NCBI GenBank assembly: GCA_032622095.1
Contig: CP136066.1
Location: 66,598,278 to 66,662,277, forward strand
DNA length: 64,000 nt
Direction of reading: 5' to 3'
From: Siphonodentalium dalli
Taxonomy: Eukaryota; Mollusca; Scaphopoda; Gadilida; Siphonodentaliidae
A program made the translations under genes and the position numbers. Of this stretch, positions 11,732 through 22,154 are shown one piece after another. The notes under the pieces were generated by a model. That model was not told the DNA's origin and made no database searches. It saw only the letters and a list, made by a program, of their open reading frames with translations. How positions within the stretch are numbered: position 1 is the stretch's first letter; every line of letters begins with the position of its first letter.

Positions 11732-12591
11732 CAGCTACATATAGAACCACATTATCCCTCATTAAACCATTATGGTTGAATATTTCAGTCGAGTAAATTT
11801 GCAAAAACTTTTATAAAAATCATCAAAACCGACCCAATTGTTTACCTTTTTCTTTTAAATCTCATGTGATAAAAAAACTGCATTATTTTATGGACAAAAT
11901 TGCAGTAGACTTGCGATTTAGAGGTGAAAGAAATATTTTTCGTTTTGATTTTATACTTGTGTATACAGGCTTTTGTAGATATAGATCTCTTATATAAATT
12001 ATTGTTTCAGTTGATTGTATTGACTATTTGATTTGTGTTTCAAAAGTATGTCTTTATAATTTACTAATTGCATAACTGCGGAAGGATATACGACGCAACC
12101 TAGAGCTCTATCCTTTCGCGATGGCGCAAGTGTCGTATCAACAAACACATTAACACACGTGCTGTTTTGTGTTCATTAAACACCACCCGTCCTAGAACCC
12201 GTGCGTTAAAATACAGACTTACACGGTTTATTTAGGAACATACAGGGCTTGTGTTGTCATGTGTGATGATGCTTTTATTTTATAGTTCCGGTCTCAAGGT
12301 TGAGGCGAACGTCATGTACGTCATTTGATATCAACGAGATGCACATGGAACGTACGTTCCACACGTATTTGTAAATAATGAACAATAACACTGAACTTCT
12401 GGGAACAAGCGTGTAATACATAATGTGAATCACTTATTGGATTGATCCATTTCGTTCTAAACTAGATACATTAGACAGACCTCGCTCTATCTAGGCGCTT
12501 GTCACACAACTTGCTCCACCGTTTCCTGACATGATTCATTCCCTTTTCTTATTAGTCGACCTGATAACGTGCCCTTTGTATTCTCCGCCAT
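11655..12591 (+). repeat. Segment M, left arm of inverted duplication
   Basis: This segment is repeated in inverted orientation at 20761-21497. Matching landmarks include CGACACGAAAGTAATCC, ACCATTATGGTTGAATATT, TATCACATGAGATTTAAAAG (in the partner), GAACGTACGTTCCA and ATTCTCCGCCAT immediately beside a family-A element. The central 230 bases (about 11930-12200) differ from the partner, which instead has CTTGTGGGGTGC repeats. Non-coding apart from the overlap with the frame at 11309-11731. Confidence 0.85.
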
Positions 12592-13022
12592 TTAAAGCCA
12601 CATGGCGGTTTGCGCTCCAAAATACGAATAATATTATTCGCTTTTGAATTTGTCCCGGTATCGAAATAGGTCGAATAATATATTAACTACCTTTCTACGA
12701 ACATTCTGTAACCCAAACAGACCAATTGAAGTCATAAAAAATGCAACTATGAACAATGTGTTTGGATCCGAAACAAAAAACAGCCATTTGCACGACATGG
12801 AACATAAAAGAGCGTTCCGTGTTATTCTATTCCCGATATGGTAGCAATAAAGAGCGTTTATCTGACTTCGGGCAAAAACAAAGAAGTAAAAATAGGAAAT
12901 GGTTGTGACATTGGCAAGTATTTTCAAAGCATATGAAGCCTGCATAACAATATTTCGTGTATTTATCGACCTGTCGTATCCGTCCCCCCAAATTACGTCG
13001 CCAAAATTTGGAAGTCCGTTTA
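12592..13022 (+). mobile_element. Family A TTAA element, complete
   Basis: It begins TTAAAGCCACATGGCGG and ends GAAGTCCGTTTAA, about 431 bp. It is joined to segment M at the same base as its partner at 20760, so this insertion predates the duplication of M. Long open frames on the minus strand across it (to 13239) do not hold up in the sister copies and are not a gene. Confidence 0.85.
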
Positions 13023-13457
13023 AGTTTAAACATGGGGCTAAATTATTCCTGACCATGAACTGCCTATATAACTTGCACCGTTTTTTTCCTATTAACACCA
13101 ATATAGTGTTAATTGTTGTGAAATAGTAAACCACTGCATTGGAGAATTTATATGTATAATTTACCCATGGATGCTGGGAATTATAATTATAAGGAATGAC
13201 TGACTCTACTGCATGTGACAAAACTTTCAAAACTGCCATCGAGCTACACTTTACCTACTGGCAGAATACATGCAATGCAATATCAAAGTTCCAGCTACAC
13301 CGATCATAAGGAGTGTTTCACTTCACTTGAATGGCAAGACGTATGCTTTGAATAAATCCAGGCCAAATTACAAGATATTTTCAGCAAAGAATTTCTTTGA
13401 ATCTATCCGGCAAAATATCTTGAGTTTCACATATCTTCATCATCATTACATATATAT
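13023..13457. other. No feature seen
   Basis: AT-rich DNA with short frames only. Confidence 0.4.
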
Positions 13458-13667
13458 GGAGCCCGGGAGGTGACATCCGAATTTTGTTTTAGTCGTGGCC
13501 ACGAGAATATAGTCATGGCCACGAGACTATGAAGTCGTGAACACGACTTTATTCTCGTGTCAACGACTTAACATTCTCGTGACCACGACTTTATTCTCGT
13601 GGCCACGACTTCATTCTCGTGGCCACGACTTTATATAAAAAAAAACTGGATGCCACCTCCGGGCTCC
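13458..13667 (+). mobile_element. Inverted-repeat element with GTCGTGGCCACGAG core
   Basis: The ends GGAGCCCGGGAGGTGACATCC and, at the right, GGATGCCACCTCCGGGCTCC are near-perfect inverted repeats. Between them lie about six copies of an 18-24-base unit built on the palindrome GTGGCCAC (GTCGTGGCCACGAGAATA and variants), some inverted. No coding capacity. The flanks are AT-dinucleotide-like (ATATATAT), which hides any target duplication. Confidence 0.75.
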
Positions 13668-14162
13668 ATACATATATACAATCTACACTTATTAATAGAA
13701 GAAAAACAAGGGATTTTAATATATTTGAGAGGCTGAGATTTGTTTTGACTTTTGTCTCTTTATGTACAAGAACTGATCAAAATAATTAATAGACTCACAC
13801 AAAAATTCAATCACCATGTAGGTTATGTATTGGCTCTGTGAAAGGAAGCTTCCTTGGTGTCATGCTGTTGAGTTGAATTTTTAATTGTATGATATAACAT
13901 CATACCGCCAATATATTATAATGAAGAAGCCACAAATATTTCAACGCAATGAAAATAAATGTTGGTATGCAGGCTAGTCCACTCAAACGGGCAGAAATCA
14001 ACCATAAATCAACCACATTATTATCGATAACTGGTGATATCATGGTTATGAAAAAGTGATAATTTACAGAAGTTCGGGGTACCGGAAAACAGCGACTGTG
14101 TATATAATGTCCATGCCATAAAAGAAAGGTAAATGATTGTTATGTCCAAGAGATGACGATCC
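13668..14162. other. No feature seen
   Basis: No repeat or exon was recognised. Confidence 0.4.
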
Positions 14163-14664
14163 TTAAAGGCACGTGCTGCCTTAATTGTCGAAAATATTCA
14201 TATTTGTTCCGAACACAGTCAACAGAAAAACATTAAAACGCATACAGTTCCGTTCATATATACCATGACCATCGCGTAAACAGCATGTTACCATAAATAC
14301 CTACTATATTTTACCCAAGCAAGAGCCTGATTGTGTTACAGAAGACAGCACAATGCTACTGGCTAATCACAGACAAATGGCATAAACGCTCTTTATGAGT
14401 TCCATATCAGGTATTCACCAACAAAGAACGCTCTTTATGTTTACCATCATAATATAAACAAACACCAGAAAAGTAAATTTTTATGCTTTTGTTTACAAAA
14501 CAATGGTCAAACAAATGACCATAAGATACTGTTTATGCGATATTTCTTATTTGTATACGGACAAAGTCTATCTACATTTTGATGTTCTTTCTGTTTGTGG
14601 CGGTTTTTGACGGTTGGAGATATTTTCACAGGATACCCACCGCCAAGGCCAACCGTGTCTTTAA
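14163..14664 (-). mobile_element. Family B TTAA element, complete
   Basis: It starts TTAAAGGCACGTGCTGCC and ends GGCCAACCGTGTCTTTAA, 502 bp, the inverse of the copies at 17335-17836 and 21562-22064. Inverted ends are short (AAGGYACG versus AAGACACGG). Internally it carries the two AAAGAGCGTT repeats around CCTGATATGG that family A also has. Non-coding. Confidence 0.9.
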
Positions 14665-14786
14665 ATATTTTGACACAATGTCAATAATCTCTTTTACCAA
14701 ATTTCAAAAAAACAAATTCCAAACTGATTTTGAGAAAATCCATTTTGAAATATCATGACTATTTTGGCAAAACGGGCTGCTGATCC

Positions 14787-14910
14787 TTAAAGGTACACAG
14801 TCAGATTCGATGGTCCCCGTATCATCTTATTCGAACAACAACAAATGTTTTACCCCCAAAGCCAAAGAAATAGTAATTTAGGAGCGTTATTTCGGATTAT
14901 TTATCTTTAA
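14787..14910 (+). mobile_element. Family C TTAA element, internally deleted
   Basis: It begins TTAAAGGTACACAGTCAGAT and ends TCGGATTATTTATCTTTAA. Only about 124 bp remain of the usual 440-470; the middle is missing. Its right TTAA is shared with the left end of the next element. Confidence 0.75.
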
Positions 14911-15119
14911 CCCTTCATGACGGGAGCTAGCAGCGCCGGTGCAGCATTAAATACCCTGTGCCAGTGCATTATCTTCAATATGCGAGTCTCCGATATGGAG
15001 CCTCGCATATATAAGAGAATGTACTGGCTTACAATGGCAAGGTAAATATTGTTAGGCCAACATATTCATTGCACAGGGTTTTCGCAAAATTTCCGGAATA
15101 TCAAGTGATGGAAGGGTTG
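14907..15119 (+). mobile_element. Family D double-hairpin TTAA element
   Basis: It begins TTAACCCTTCATGACGGGAG and ends near GATGGAAGGGTTG. Inside are a hairpin built from GTGCCAGTGCATT...AGAGAATGTACTGG and a degraded second hairpin (GGCCAACATATTCATTGCAC). The left TTAA is the right end of a family-C copy, so one inserted next to the other. The right end lies 24 bases before a lectin-gene exon. Confidence 0.75.
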
Positions 15120-15142
15120 TCTAAATCTTTACATATTTACAG

Positions 15143-15311
15143 GTTTGGTGGCGAGTGGTTGGTTGATAATCGAAGAGGAGGGGACACGAACTCTTGCTGA
15201 GTTTTGTTGTCAGAAATTGGGTCTTACCTTGGCTAAGCTGGACAGCGCGACAGAGCTGGATTCCATCACGACCATGATCAAAACAATTGGGGACAACCAG
15301 GAAGAAGACAA
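15143..15311 (+). CDS. C-type lectin/PAN gene, exon with first half of the lectin domain
   Basis: An acceptor (ACATATTTACAG) precedes the exon and a GTTAGA donor follows it. It enters in phase 1 and leaves in phase 2. The 56 encoded residues read as the start of a C-type lectin-like domain: a tryptophan-containing strand (SGWLIIEEEGT), helix 1 with the usual cysteine (TLAEFCCQKLGLTLAKLDS) and helix 2 (ELDSITTMIKTIGDN). The domain is completed by the exon at 31419-31726, whose phase-2 start fits. C-type lectin-like domains usually act outside the cell, often in recognition or immunity. The exon or exons before this one, with the signal peptide, were not found. Identity of the domain is strong; the joining is inferred from phase and strand. 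Confidence 0.8.
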
Positions 15312-15581
15312 GTTAGAATATAATATAATTTATTAGAACATTATTTTATTTTTTTTAAACATACAATAGTATCAAATTAGTGCACAGACTATAATATACA
15401 GACATGGACGTGGCCAGTTCTGGTTAAAACTCAGACTCAACAGCTATTGCAGCAATTTAGGGCGGGATAACCATTACCATGCACCAGCAAACATTAAGTC
15501 AGTATTGACCAATCAAAACATCTATCAGCAAAGCGATACAGCCATTCAGGCGGTTGTCGGAATGCATATACATAAGAAATG
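15312..15581 (+). other. Intron of the lectin gene, start
   Basis: Nothing recognised. The full intron runs to 31418 and holds most of the mobile elements listed below. Confidence 0.5.
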
Positions 15582-15720
15582 AACGGCGGGTTTCAATGTG
15601 GTCATGGGATTTTGACCGCGAGAAAAATTCAGCAAACTGCATGAACCCCGAAGTGGTTCATGCGGAGTTTGCTGATTTTTTATCGCGGTCAAAACCCATG
15701 ACCACGTTGAATCCGCCGTT
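15582..15720. repeat. Imperfect palindrome, ~62-bp arms
   Basis: AACGGCGG ... TGGTCATGGG ... TTTTGACCGCGA ... TCAGCAAACT ... GCATGAACC is mirrored by the right arm ending CCGCCGTT, about 90% complementary. It is probably a foldback element. The open frame running through it is an artefact. Confidence 0.75.
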
Positions 15721-15774
15721 TATTATTTATATTTATATACTTACGCTCTTTAAAACACTTCTCCAAATATGTCC

Positions 15775-15975
15775 GTTATTTCGTCAAAAACACTTTTTCA
15801 AATATCTCCGTTATTTCGTTTATAAAAATAATTTCCTATTTCTATATTTCGCTCTATATTTCGCCCTATTTCGCTATTTCGTTGTGTTTTTCTATTTCGA
15901 TTTTTCGTACTATTTCGCTGTATTTTCATATTTCGCTTTTTCGTTGTATTTCATATTTCGATAATTCGCTATATT
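15775..15975 (+). repeat. TATTTCG-rich low-complexity tract
   Basis: The word ATTTCG recurs about fifteen times at irregular spacing (TATTTCGCTATTTCG and variants). No coding meaning. It could be a degenerate minisatellite. Confidence 0.6.
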
Positions 15976-16195
15976 TGACATATTATGGGATATGGGATTA
16001 TATGATAACCAACATTATGATAGTCAATCGAACATTCCCGTGCCACCCGTGCTCGCGATTAGATGCCACTAGCCATCCAAATGTGATCTTTCGAACCTCG
16101 ATTACATATTGTTTGCTATCAAATCCTTGGCGCATTGGCTGACTAGATACTCAAGCAGTCGGTAATGTCCGACAATCCCCGTTGATTTCCGGGAC

Positions 16196-16268
16196 CAATG
16201 TGTTCATAAACCTATGAACGACATTGGAAGTGACGTCACGTTACGTTCATAGGTTTATGAACGCATTG
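16196..16268. repeat. Palindrome around TGACGTCA
   Basis: CAATGTGTTCATAAACCTATGAACG is mirrored by CGTTCATAGGTTTATGAACGCATTG. The 23-base centre contains TGACGTCA at 16231-16238. Each arm is itself semi-palindromic. No target duplication was read. Confidence 0.7.
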
Positions 16269-16624
16269 AATAAGGGGGCGTGTCTACAGTAACGATATGG
16301 GGAAATCGGAAGAGATATGTAAATATAGTGGTATATTCGCCACATATCTAAAAAAAAATAGCGTTATAAACAACATCACAATATCATACTGCATGCATTC
16401 AATGCAAAAAAATATAGGGCGACATATTCTAATTCTTGCTGGTGGTAATGGATGTCCCCCCCAAATTCTCCAGACTCAGTACTGTAATAGTTTTAACCAG
16501 AACTGGGATATGGCTAGACGTTCTCCATTGGAGTGGTGTGGTATTTCCAACTGCACCCATTATATAATTTTTTTTTTTTTGGTTGAATTTTTTTGGGTAT
16601 GCTTAAGCATGCTATAGCGAATTT

Positions 16625-16948
16625 AAAAACAAACTGGATAAAACCTTAGGGGCATGTTATAACTCAAAACTATCACCATGTATTCATAGTAATAATTTTG
16701 ATGCCCATGAAAAACGTAATATTCCCTGGCACTAAACCTACAAAATAAGTCTGTTAAAGAATATAAGAAGAAATTATTAAAATTGTAAAAAATTGTAAAA
16801 AATAATAACAAATGATGAAAAATTGTTAGGCCAATGCATTCTGTTATATATGCGAGGCGACCTATGGTCTACTCGCATATATAAGAGAATGCATTGGCAC
16901 GGGGTATATCGGTTGATACAAAATCGGACTTGGCACTGAAAGGGTTAA
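16625..16948 (+). mobile_element. Family D'' TTAA element, left end uncertain
   Basis: The right end GACTTGGCACTGAAAGGGTTAA and the preceding TTGATACAAAATCGG match 53218-53261. A hairpin of the D cassette (TTAGGCCAATGCATTCTG ... AGAGAATGCATTGGCAC) lies at about 16825-16900. The AT-rich spacer (AAAAATAATAACAAATGATG) is the same as at 53108-53130. The left terminus is degraded. Confidence 0.7.
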
Positions 16949-17334
16949 ACCCGACCCAAATTCACAAGTCCGGGAAATCCCATTTGCATCCCGCCTTGGG
17001 TTCGAAATTTTCAACTGTTACATCAAACATCCCAATGCTTGGATATTTCTAACCTGACACCCCCTATACAGTTGGTAATTTTCCAACTGATGGCCATTTC
17101 AGTCCAAAACTTCGACCGAATGAATGCAAATATACGACTTTTGGTCTGTTAAAGACATTACACTTCATGTAATTAATAGTTTGCAAATAAAATTATCGAA
17201 CTATTTCAACATAGTTTTTTAGTTTTTGTTTGAAATTTCCATATGTTGAAAATGTTAGGCAATGTTTACAAACAATCGCTCCCCCTGTCGCAATACATCT
17301 GTATACAGTTGAAGACCATGCAAATTGTTTAACA
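16949..17334. other. No feature seen
   Basis: No exon or repeat recognised. Confidence 0.4.
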
Positions 17335-17836
17335 TTAAAGACACGGTTGGACTTGGCGGTGGGTATCCTGTGAAAATATATCCACCCGTCAAAAACCGAC
17401 ACAAACAGAAAGAACATCAAAATGTAGATAGACTTTGTCCGTATACAAATAAGAAATATCGCATAAACAGTATGTTATGGTCATTTGTTTGACCATTGTT
17501 ATGTAAACAAAAGCATAAAAAGTTACTTTTCTTGTGTTTGTTTATATTATGATGGTAAACATAAAGAGCGTTCTTTGTTGGTGAATACCTGATATGGAAC
17601 TAATAAAGAGCGTTTATGCCATTTGTCTGTGATTAGCCAGTAGCATTGTGTTGTCTTCTGTAACACAATCAGGCTCTTGATTAGGTAAAATATAGTAGTT
17701 CTTTGTGATAACATGCTGTTTACGCGATGGTCATGGTATATATGAACGGAACTGTATGCGTTTTAATGTTTTTCTGTTTACTGTGTTTGGAACAAATATG
17801 AATATTTTCGACAATTAAGGCCTCACGTGCCTTTAA
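17335..17836 (+). mobile_element. Family B TTAA element, complete
   Basis: It begins TTAAAGACACGGTTGGAC and ends CTCACGTGCCTTTAA, 502 bp, matching the copies at 14163 and 21562 in length and sequence. Contains ATAAAGAGCGTTCTTTG, CCTGATATGG and AATAAAGAGCGTTTATG. Confidence 0.9.
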
Positions 17837-18209
17837 CTTGATCTGAAATTTAAAAAATTTGGTATCTTACTTCATTTTCATCGTCCAAAAAGTTTGTTTT
17901 AAGCCGCCATCTTGGTGTCCATTTTGAAACATTCTCAAAAATTGAGCTAGAAGATACATAGTTTGTCCAGAAACCAAACCATTATGGTAAATATGTGGTT
18001 TTATATATGCTTTCCCACACAATGTGGTCAAACGCTTTTTTTCTCTTGTGACTATTTCGGCCATTTTGAACACCATCTTTGTTTTACTCAGATTTCTTAT
18101 TATTCCCATGGCTGTAGCCGTAGCACTTGGTGCTTTCTTCAAAGGGATGCACTAGATGACCACATATATATCAACTGACAAAACGAACTATTTACGCGAA
18201 AACACGCAT
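17837..18209. other. No feature seen
   Basis: Contains GCCATCTTGG-like words but no clear repeat unit or exon. Confidence 0.35.
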
Positions 18210-18726
18210 TTAACACCCCTGGTCAAGTGGTCCTGATAATGTACTATATATGATGCGGTTGGGTACTGCTGAATTGCTATGATATTGTTAGGGCAAACTG
18301 ATGCTGTTAAAAAGTACCGTTATATTTTTTTAATTTGTCTTTTTCGCGGTTTTCCGATAATCTGAACATATCCAGGAAAAGCGATTATGCGTATAACAAA
18401 CATTTAAAAACATATTTATTGCGAAATATTTTTTAATACTGGTTGCATAAGTTGTTGAAAATCGACTATGACCAAGATGGTTATTCACATCATTTTAGAA
18501 ACACCATTATTTCAAAATAAATATGTTCTTGACTGTTTCATACATACGTACACTTGTTTGTTTTCAAACCGCTCGGATTAGCCAAACACCGCGAAAATAA
18601 CAACTTTAGAAAACATAACGGTACGTTTTCGTAACGGCATCAGTTTGCCCTACCCGCATCATAGCAATTCAGCAAGACCACCATTATCATAGCACATTAA
18701 CAGGACCACTTGACCAGGGTGTTTAA
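18210..18726 (+). mobile_element. Family E TTAA element with ~120-bp inverted ends
   Basis: It begins TTAACACCCCTGGTCAAGTG and ends CACTTGACCAGGGTGTTTAA. Similarity between the arms extends over TGCTGAATTGCTATGAT, AGGGCAAACTGATGC and AACGGTAC, about 120 bp in all. The 517-bp element is non-coding. A related, degraded core lies at 42674-42994. Confidence 0.85.
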
Positions 18727-18990
18727 AGTAATGTGCAACACTCCGCTGTGATGATCGAATGGGCACAATAGCTGGAGAATAGAGCAGTACTGTTAATTTA
18801 AGAAATTGTACATGAACATGTATATCCAAATTTCAATTTCAATCTCTGATCAGAATTATTATGGCTGTGTAATGACGTTATGTTTTGTGAAATCCGCTAT
18901 CGTTGGATTGTTCGACAATCTCAATTGATTGCTACAATATTCCAGCCACATGAGGTTATATAGTCTGGTTATTAACTTATCAGATGTATT

Positions 18991-19438
18991 AGTACTCAAT
19001 CCGACCAGACGCTCCTAAATTACTATTTCTTTGTCTTCGGGGGGGGGGGGGGGTAAACAATATTTGATTCGAGTCGAGGAACCCACCTATCAAAGCTCAG
19101 AGTGATCAAATATCGATTTTGAAGTTTGTTATTTCTCGAGATGTGTAATAATGTGTGGTCCAGAAACACGTGGTCAAACGGAAGGTCTCGGACAAAATTG
19201 CGGATGAAGATGGATAACTCTAAAATCAAGTGATAATACGGCCATATTTTGTTGAACAAAATGTTGATAAATAACAAGTTTTGGGAAATTTGATACCATA
19301 GTTGACAGTGGTTAGCATTATTTCATTGCAATAAATCGATTCTAATAACTAAAGCGTATTTTGAAGAAATGTTGTTGTTGTTGTTGTTGTTGTATCTTGA
19401 TGATATGGGGACCGTCTGATCGGATTGAGTACCTTTAA
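18991..19438 (-). mobile_element. Family C TTAA element
   Basis: Reading on the minus strand it begins TTAAAGGTACTCAATCCGAT and ends at AATCCGA...AGTACT; the distal TTAA has decayed. Internal landmarks are shared with 40102, 44596 and 50878 (CGAGTCGAGGAACCCA, AGTTATCCATCTTCATCC in the partner orientation). A poly-G run (19040-19052) and a GTT microsatellite (19371-19392) have grown inside it. Confidence 0.8.
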
Positions 19439-19976
19439 CTGAAATTATTCCACAATATCTCTATCTAAAATCGGTGTTTGACTGCCTTACTATACAACTC
19501 AACGATATTGACGGTATGGATATGGTATAGTTCTTAAAGTACTGAACATTGGTAACCCCACTTATCGACTGCCCTATTATAACACTTTTCGGGCAGCTGA
19601 AAGGCACAATGAGCTAAAGTGTTAGCTAGAATGCGTTTCCATCTAAAAATCGTTCAGGTTAATATATATAGGGCGATTAATATCGGACAATATAAGCACC
19701 GATATGAAGTGCCTTTGTTATGTATCTTTCTGACTGGGAGAGCATACAATATGTCTACTCTGTTATATCTAAATAATTGAAAAGATCGCGTTTTAAAACT
19801 CTAAACACAATTCCACTTTGAAATTGGTTGACGAAAAATAGTTGTCGGTCAGCGTTTACTTAAATTGTGAATATGCTTGCTCGAAGATGTGCGTCGTTCC
19901 GATGAATAATAATGCAGTATATAAAACAGATCATTTGTGCCGCGTCGTCCGTTGTTGGTACGGTTGTAGTGATTGA
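19439..19976. other. No feature seen
   Basis: No exon or repeat recognised. Confidence 0.4.
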
Positions 19977-20302
19977 TTGGATTGATTGGGGTTTAATGTC
20001 GCTTTCAGCAACTAAGGTCATATCACGACTTTGCCAGTTATAGTGGTGGATGAAATCCACACAATTACGGCTAATCTATAACAGTGATCTCAATGGCGGA
20101 TAAACCATAAAAATAGTGTCGACCATATGCGACAAACCACCGGCCATTGGCGAGTAATTGGCAACTCCACCAGATAATGATTTCGAGTTACATAGTCCGC
20201 GATGGAAACATGTGGATTTTAACCCTTATCTCCAACGCTGCATGCTATGGGGGGCGAAACGGCTTGAGATTGTAACCTAAACGATTGAGCCACCGAGGCC
20301 CC
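19977..20302 (-). mobile_element. tRNA-headed SINE
   Basis: On the minus strand the 5' end reads GGGGCCTCGGTGGCTCAATCG, an A-box-like tRNA head, followed by a weak B-box region (CTCAAGCCGTTTCG). The 3' end reads GAAAGCGACATTAAACCCC and finishes in short CAATCAAT repeats, a tail type common in molluscan SINEs. The element is framed by a 12-bp direct duplication, TGTAGTGATTGA (19965-19976 and 20303-20314). It needs a LINE for movement; no active partner is present. Confidence 0.8.
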
Positions 20303-20348
20303 TGTAGTGATTGAATAATCATAGGATTGATGGAGTCTAGTTTAGTTT

Positions 20349-20760
20349 TTAAACGACATATAACTCATTCGAACCTAAAAACAAATTTGGAGGGACGGAT
20401 AGAATAGGTCGATCGACAAATACACGGAAATATTAATATGACAAAGTCACAACCATTTTGCAGCCGTTTTCAATTGTTCGCCCTAAGTCAGATAAACGCT
20501 CTTTATTGCTACCATATCAGGAATAGAATAACACGGAACGCTCTTTTTCTGTTTCATGTCGTGCAAATGGCTGTTTTGTTTGTGATCCAAACACCTTGTT
20601 CGTAGTTGCATTTTTCATGACTTCAATTGGTCTGTTTGGGTTACAGAATGCTCGGAGAAAGGTAGTTAAGATATTATTCGACCTATTTCGATACCGGGAC
20701 AAATTCAAAAGCGAATAATATTATTCGTATTTTGGAGCGCAAACCGCCATGTGGCTTTAA
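20349..20760 (-). mobile_element. Family A TTAA element, complete
   Basis: It lies in reverse: TTAAACGACATATAACTCATTC at the left and CCGCCATGTGGCTTTAA at the right. 412 bp. It directly abuts segment M at 20761, the same junction as 12591/12592. Confidence 0.85.
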
Positions 20761-21497
20761 ATGGCGGAGAATACAAAGGGCACGTTATCAGGTCGACTAA
20801 TAAGAAAAAGGAATGAATCATGCCAGGAAACGGTGGAGCAAGTTGTGTGACAAGCGCCCAGATAGAGCGAGGTCTGTCTAATGTATCTAGTTTAGAACGA
20901 AATGGATCAATCCAATAAGTGATTCACATTATGTATTACACGCTTGTTCCCAGAAGTACAGTGTTATTGTTCAATATTTACAAATACGTATGGAACGTAC
21001 GTTCCATGTGCATCTCGTTGATGTCAAATTACGTACACGACGTTTGCATCAACCTTGAGACCGGAACTATAAAATAAAAGCATCATCACACATGACAACA
21101 CAAGCCCTGTATGTTCCTAAATGAACCTTGTAAGTCTGCATTTTAACGTACTGGCCAAAGTATACTTGTGGGGTGACTGCACATACCCATGAATACTTGT
21201 GGGGTGCGATCTTTTGTTTGAGTAAATTGTGGGGTGCAACCCACAACTGACGCAAGTCTACTGCAATTTTGTCCATAAAATAATGCTTTTTTTATCACAT
21301 GAGATTTAAAAGAAAAAGGTAAACAATTAGGTCAGTTTTGATGATTTTTATAAAAGTTTTTGCCAATTTACTCGACTGAAATATTCAACCATAATGGTTT
21401 GATGAGGGATAATGTGGTTCTATATGTAGCTGTTGACATTTTACAACCACACTCGAAGATTAGAGGGTATTCTGGATTACTTTCGTGTCGTGTTGTT
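20761..21497 (-). repeat. Segment M, right arm of inverted duplication
   Basis: Inverted copy of 11655-12591. It begins directly at the end of one family-A copy and ends where a second, same-orientation family-A fragment begins (21498). An insert-like stretch at about 21150-21240 carries three CTTGTGGGGTGC words, also seen at 41576-41600. Non-coding. Confidence 0.85.
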
Positions 21498-22154
21498 CAT
21501 AGTTGCATTTGGCATTGCTTCAATGCGTCTTTTTATTTACAGAATGCTCCTAGAAAGGTAGTTAAAGGTACGGTTGGCCTTGGCGGTGGGTATTCTGTGA
21601 AAATATTTACACCGGTCAAAAACCGCCACTAACAGAAAGAACATCAAAATGTAGACAGACTTTGTCCGTATACAAATAAGAAATATCGCATAAACAGTAT
21701 GTTATTGTCATATGTTTGACTATTGTTATGTAAACAAGAGCATAAAAAGTTACTTTTCTGGTGTTTGTTTATATTATGATGGTAAACATAAAGAGCGTTC
21801 TTTGTGGGTGAATTCCTGATATGTAACTAATAAAGAGCGTTTATGCCATTTGTGTGTGATTAGCCAGTAGCATTGTGCTGTCTTCTGTAACACAATCATG
21901 CTCTTGCTTAGGTAAAATATAATAGGTCTTTATGATAACATGCTGTTTACGCGATGGTCATGGTATATATGAACGAAACTGTATGCGTTTAAATGTTTTT
22001 TCTGTTTACGGTGATTGGAACAAATATGAATATTTTCGACAAGTAAGGCCTCACGTGCCTTTAAGATGTTTATCAACCTATTTCGATACCGGAAACAAAT
22101 CAAAAGCTAATCATACTATTTATATTTTGGAGCGCAAACCGCTATGTAACTTTA
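21498..22154 (-). mobile_element. Family A fragment split by a family B insertion
   Basis: 21498-21565 (TTCATAGTTGCATTT ... GAAAGGTAGTTAA) and 22061-22154 (GATGTTTATCAACCTATTTC ... GGAGCGCAAACCGC) are contiguous parts of family A as seen in the intact copy at 20590-20755. The 503-bp family-B element sits between them exactly at the TTAA of GTAGTTAAGAT, so the empty site is known. Confidence 0.85.
21562..22064 (+). mobile_element. Family B TTAA element nested in family A
   Basis: It begins TTAAAGGTACGGTTGGCC and ends CTCACGTGCCTTTAA, with TTAA on both sides and family-A sequence beyond. Comparison with the intact A copy at 20349-20760 shows a clean insertion with TTAA duplicated. Confidence 0.92.

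Noticed and set aside
12634-13239. A 201-codon minus-strand frame with hydrophobic stretches, resembling a membrane protein
   Set aside because: Two thirds of it lie in a family-A TTAA element, and the frame is broken in the other A copies (4402, 20349). No homologous domain is recognisable.
15554-16142. Frames rich in F, Y and S through the TATTTCG tract
   Set aside because: Low-complexity sequence produces the frames; no domain, and part runs through a palindrome.
20160-20310. Functional tRNA gene
   Set aside because: The tRNA-like head continues into a SINE body with a CAATCAAT tail and a 12-bp target duplication, and no cloverleaf closes.
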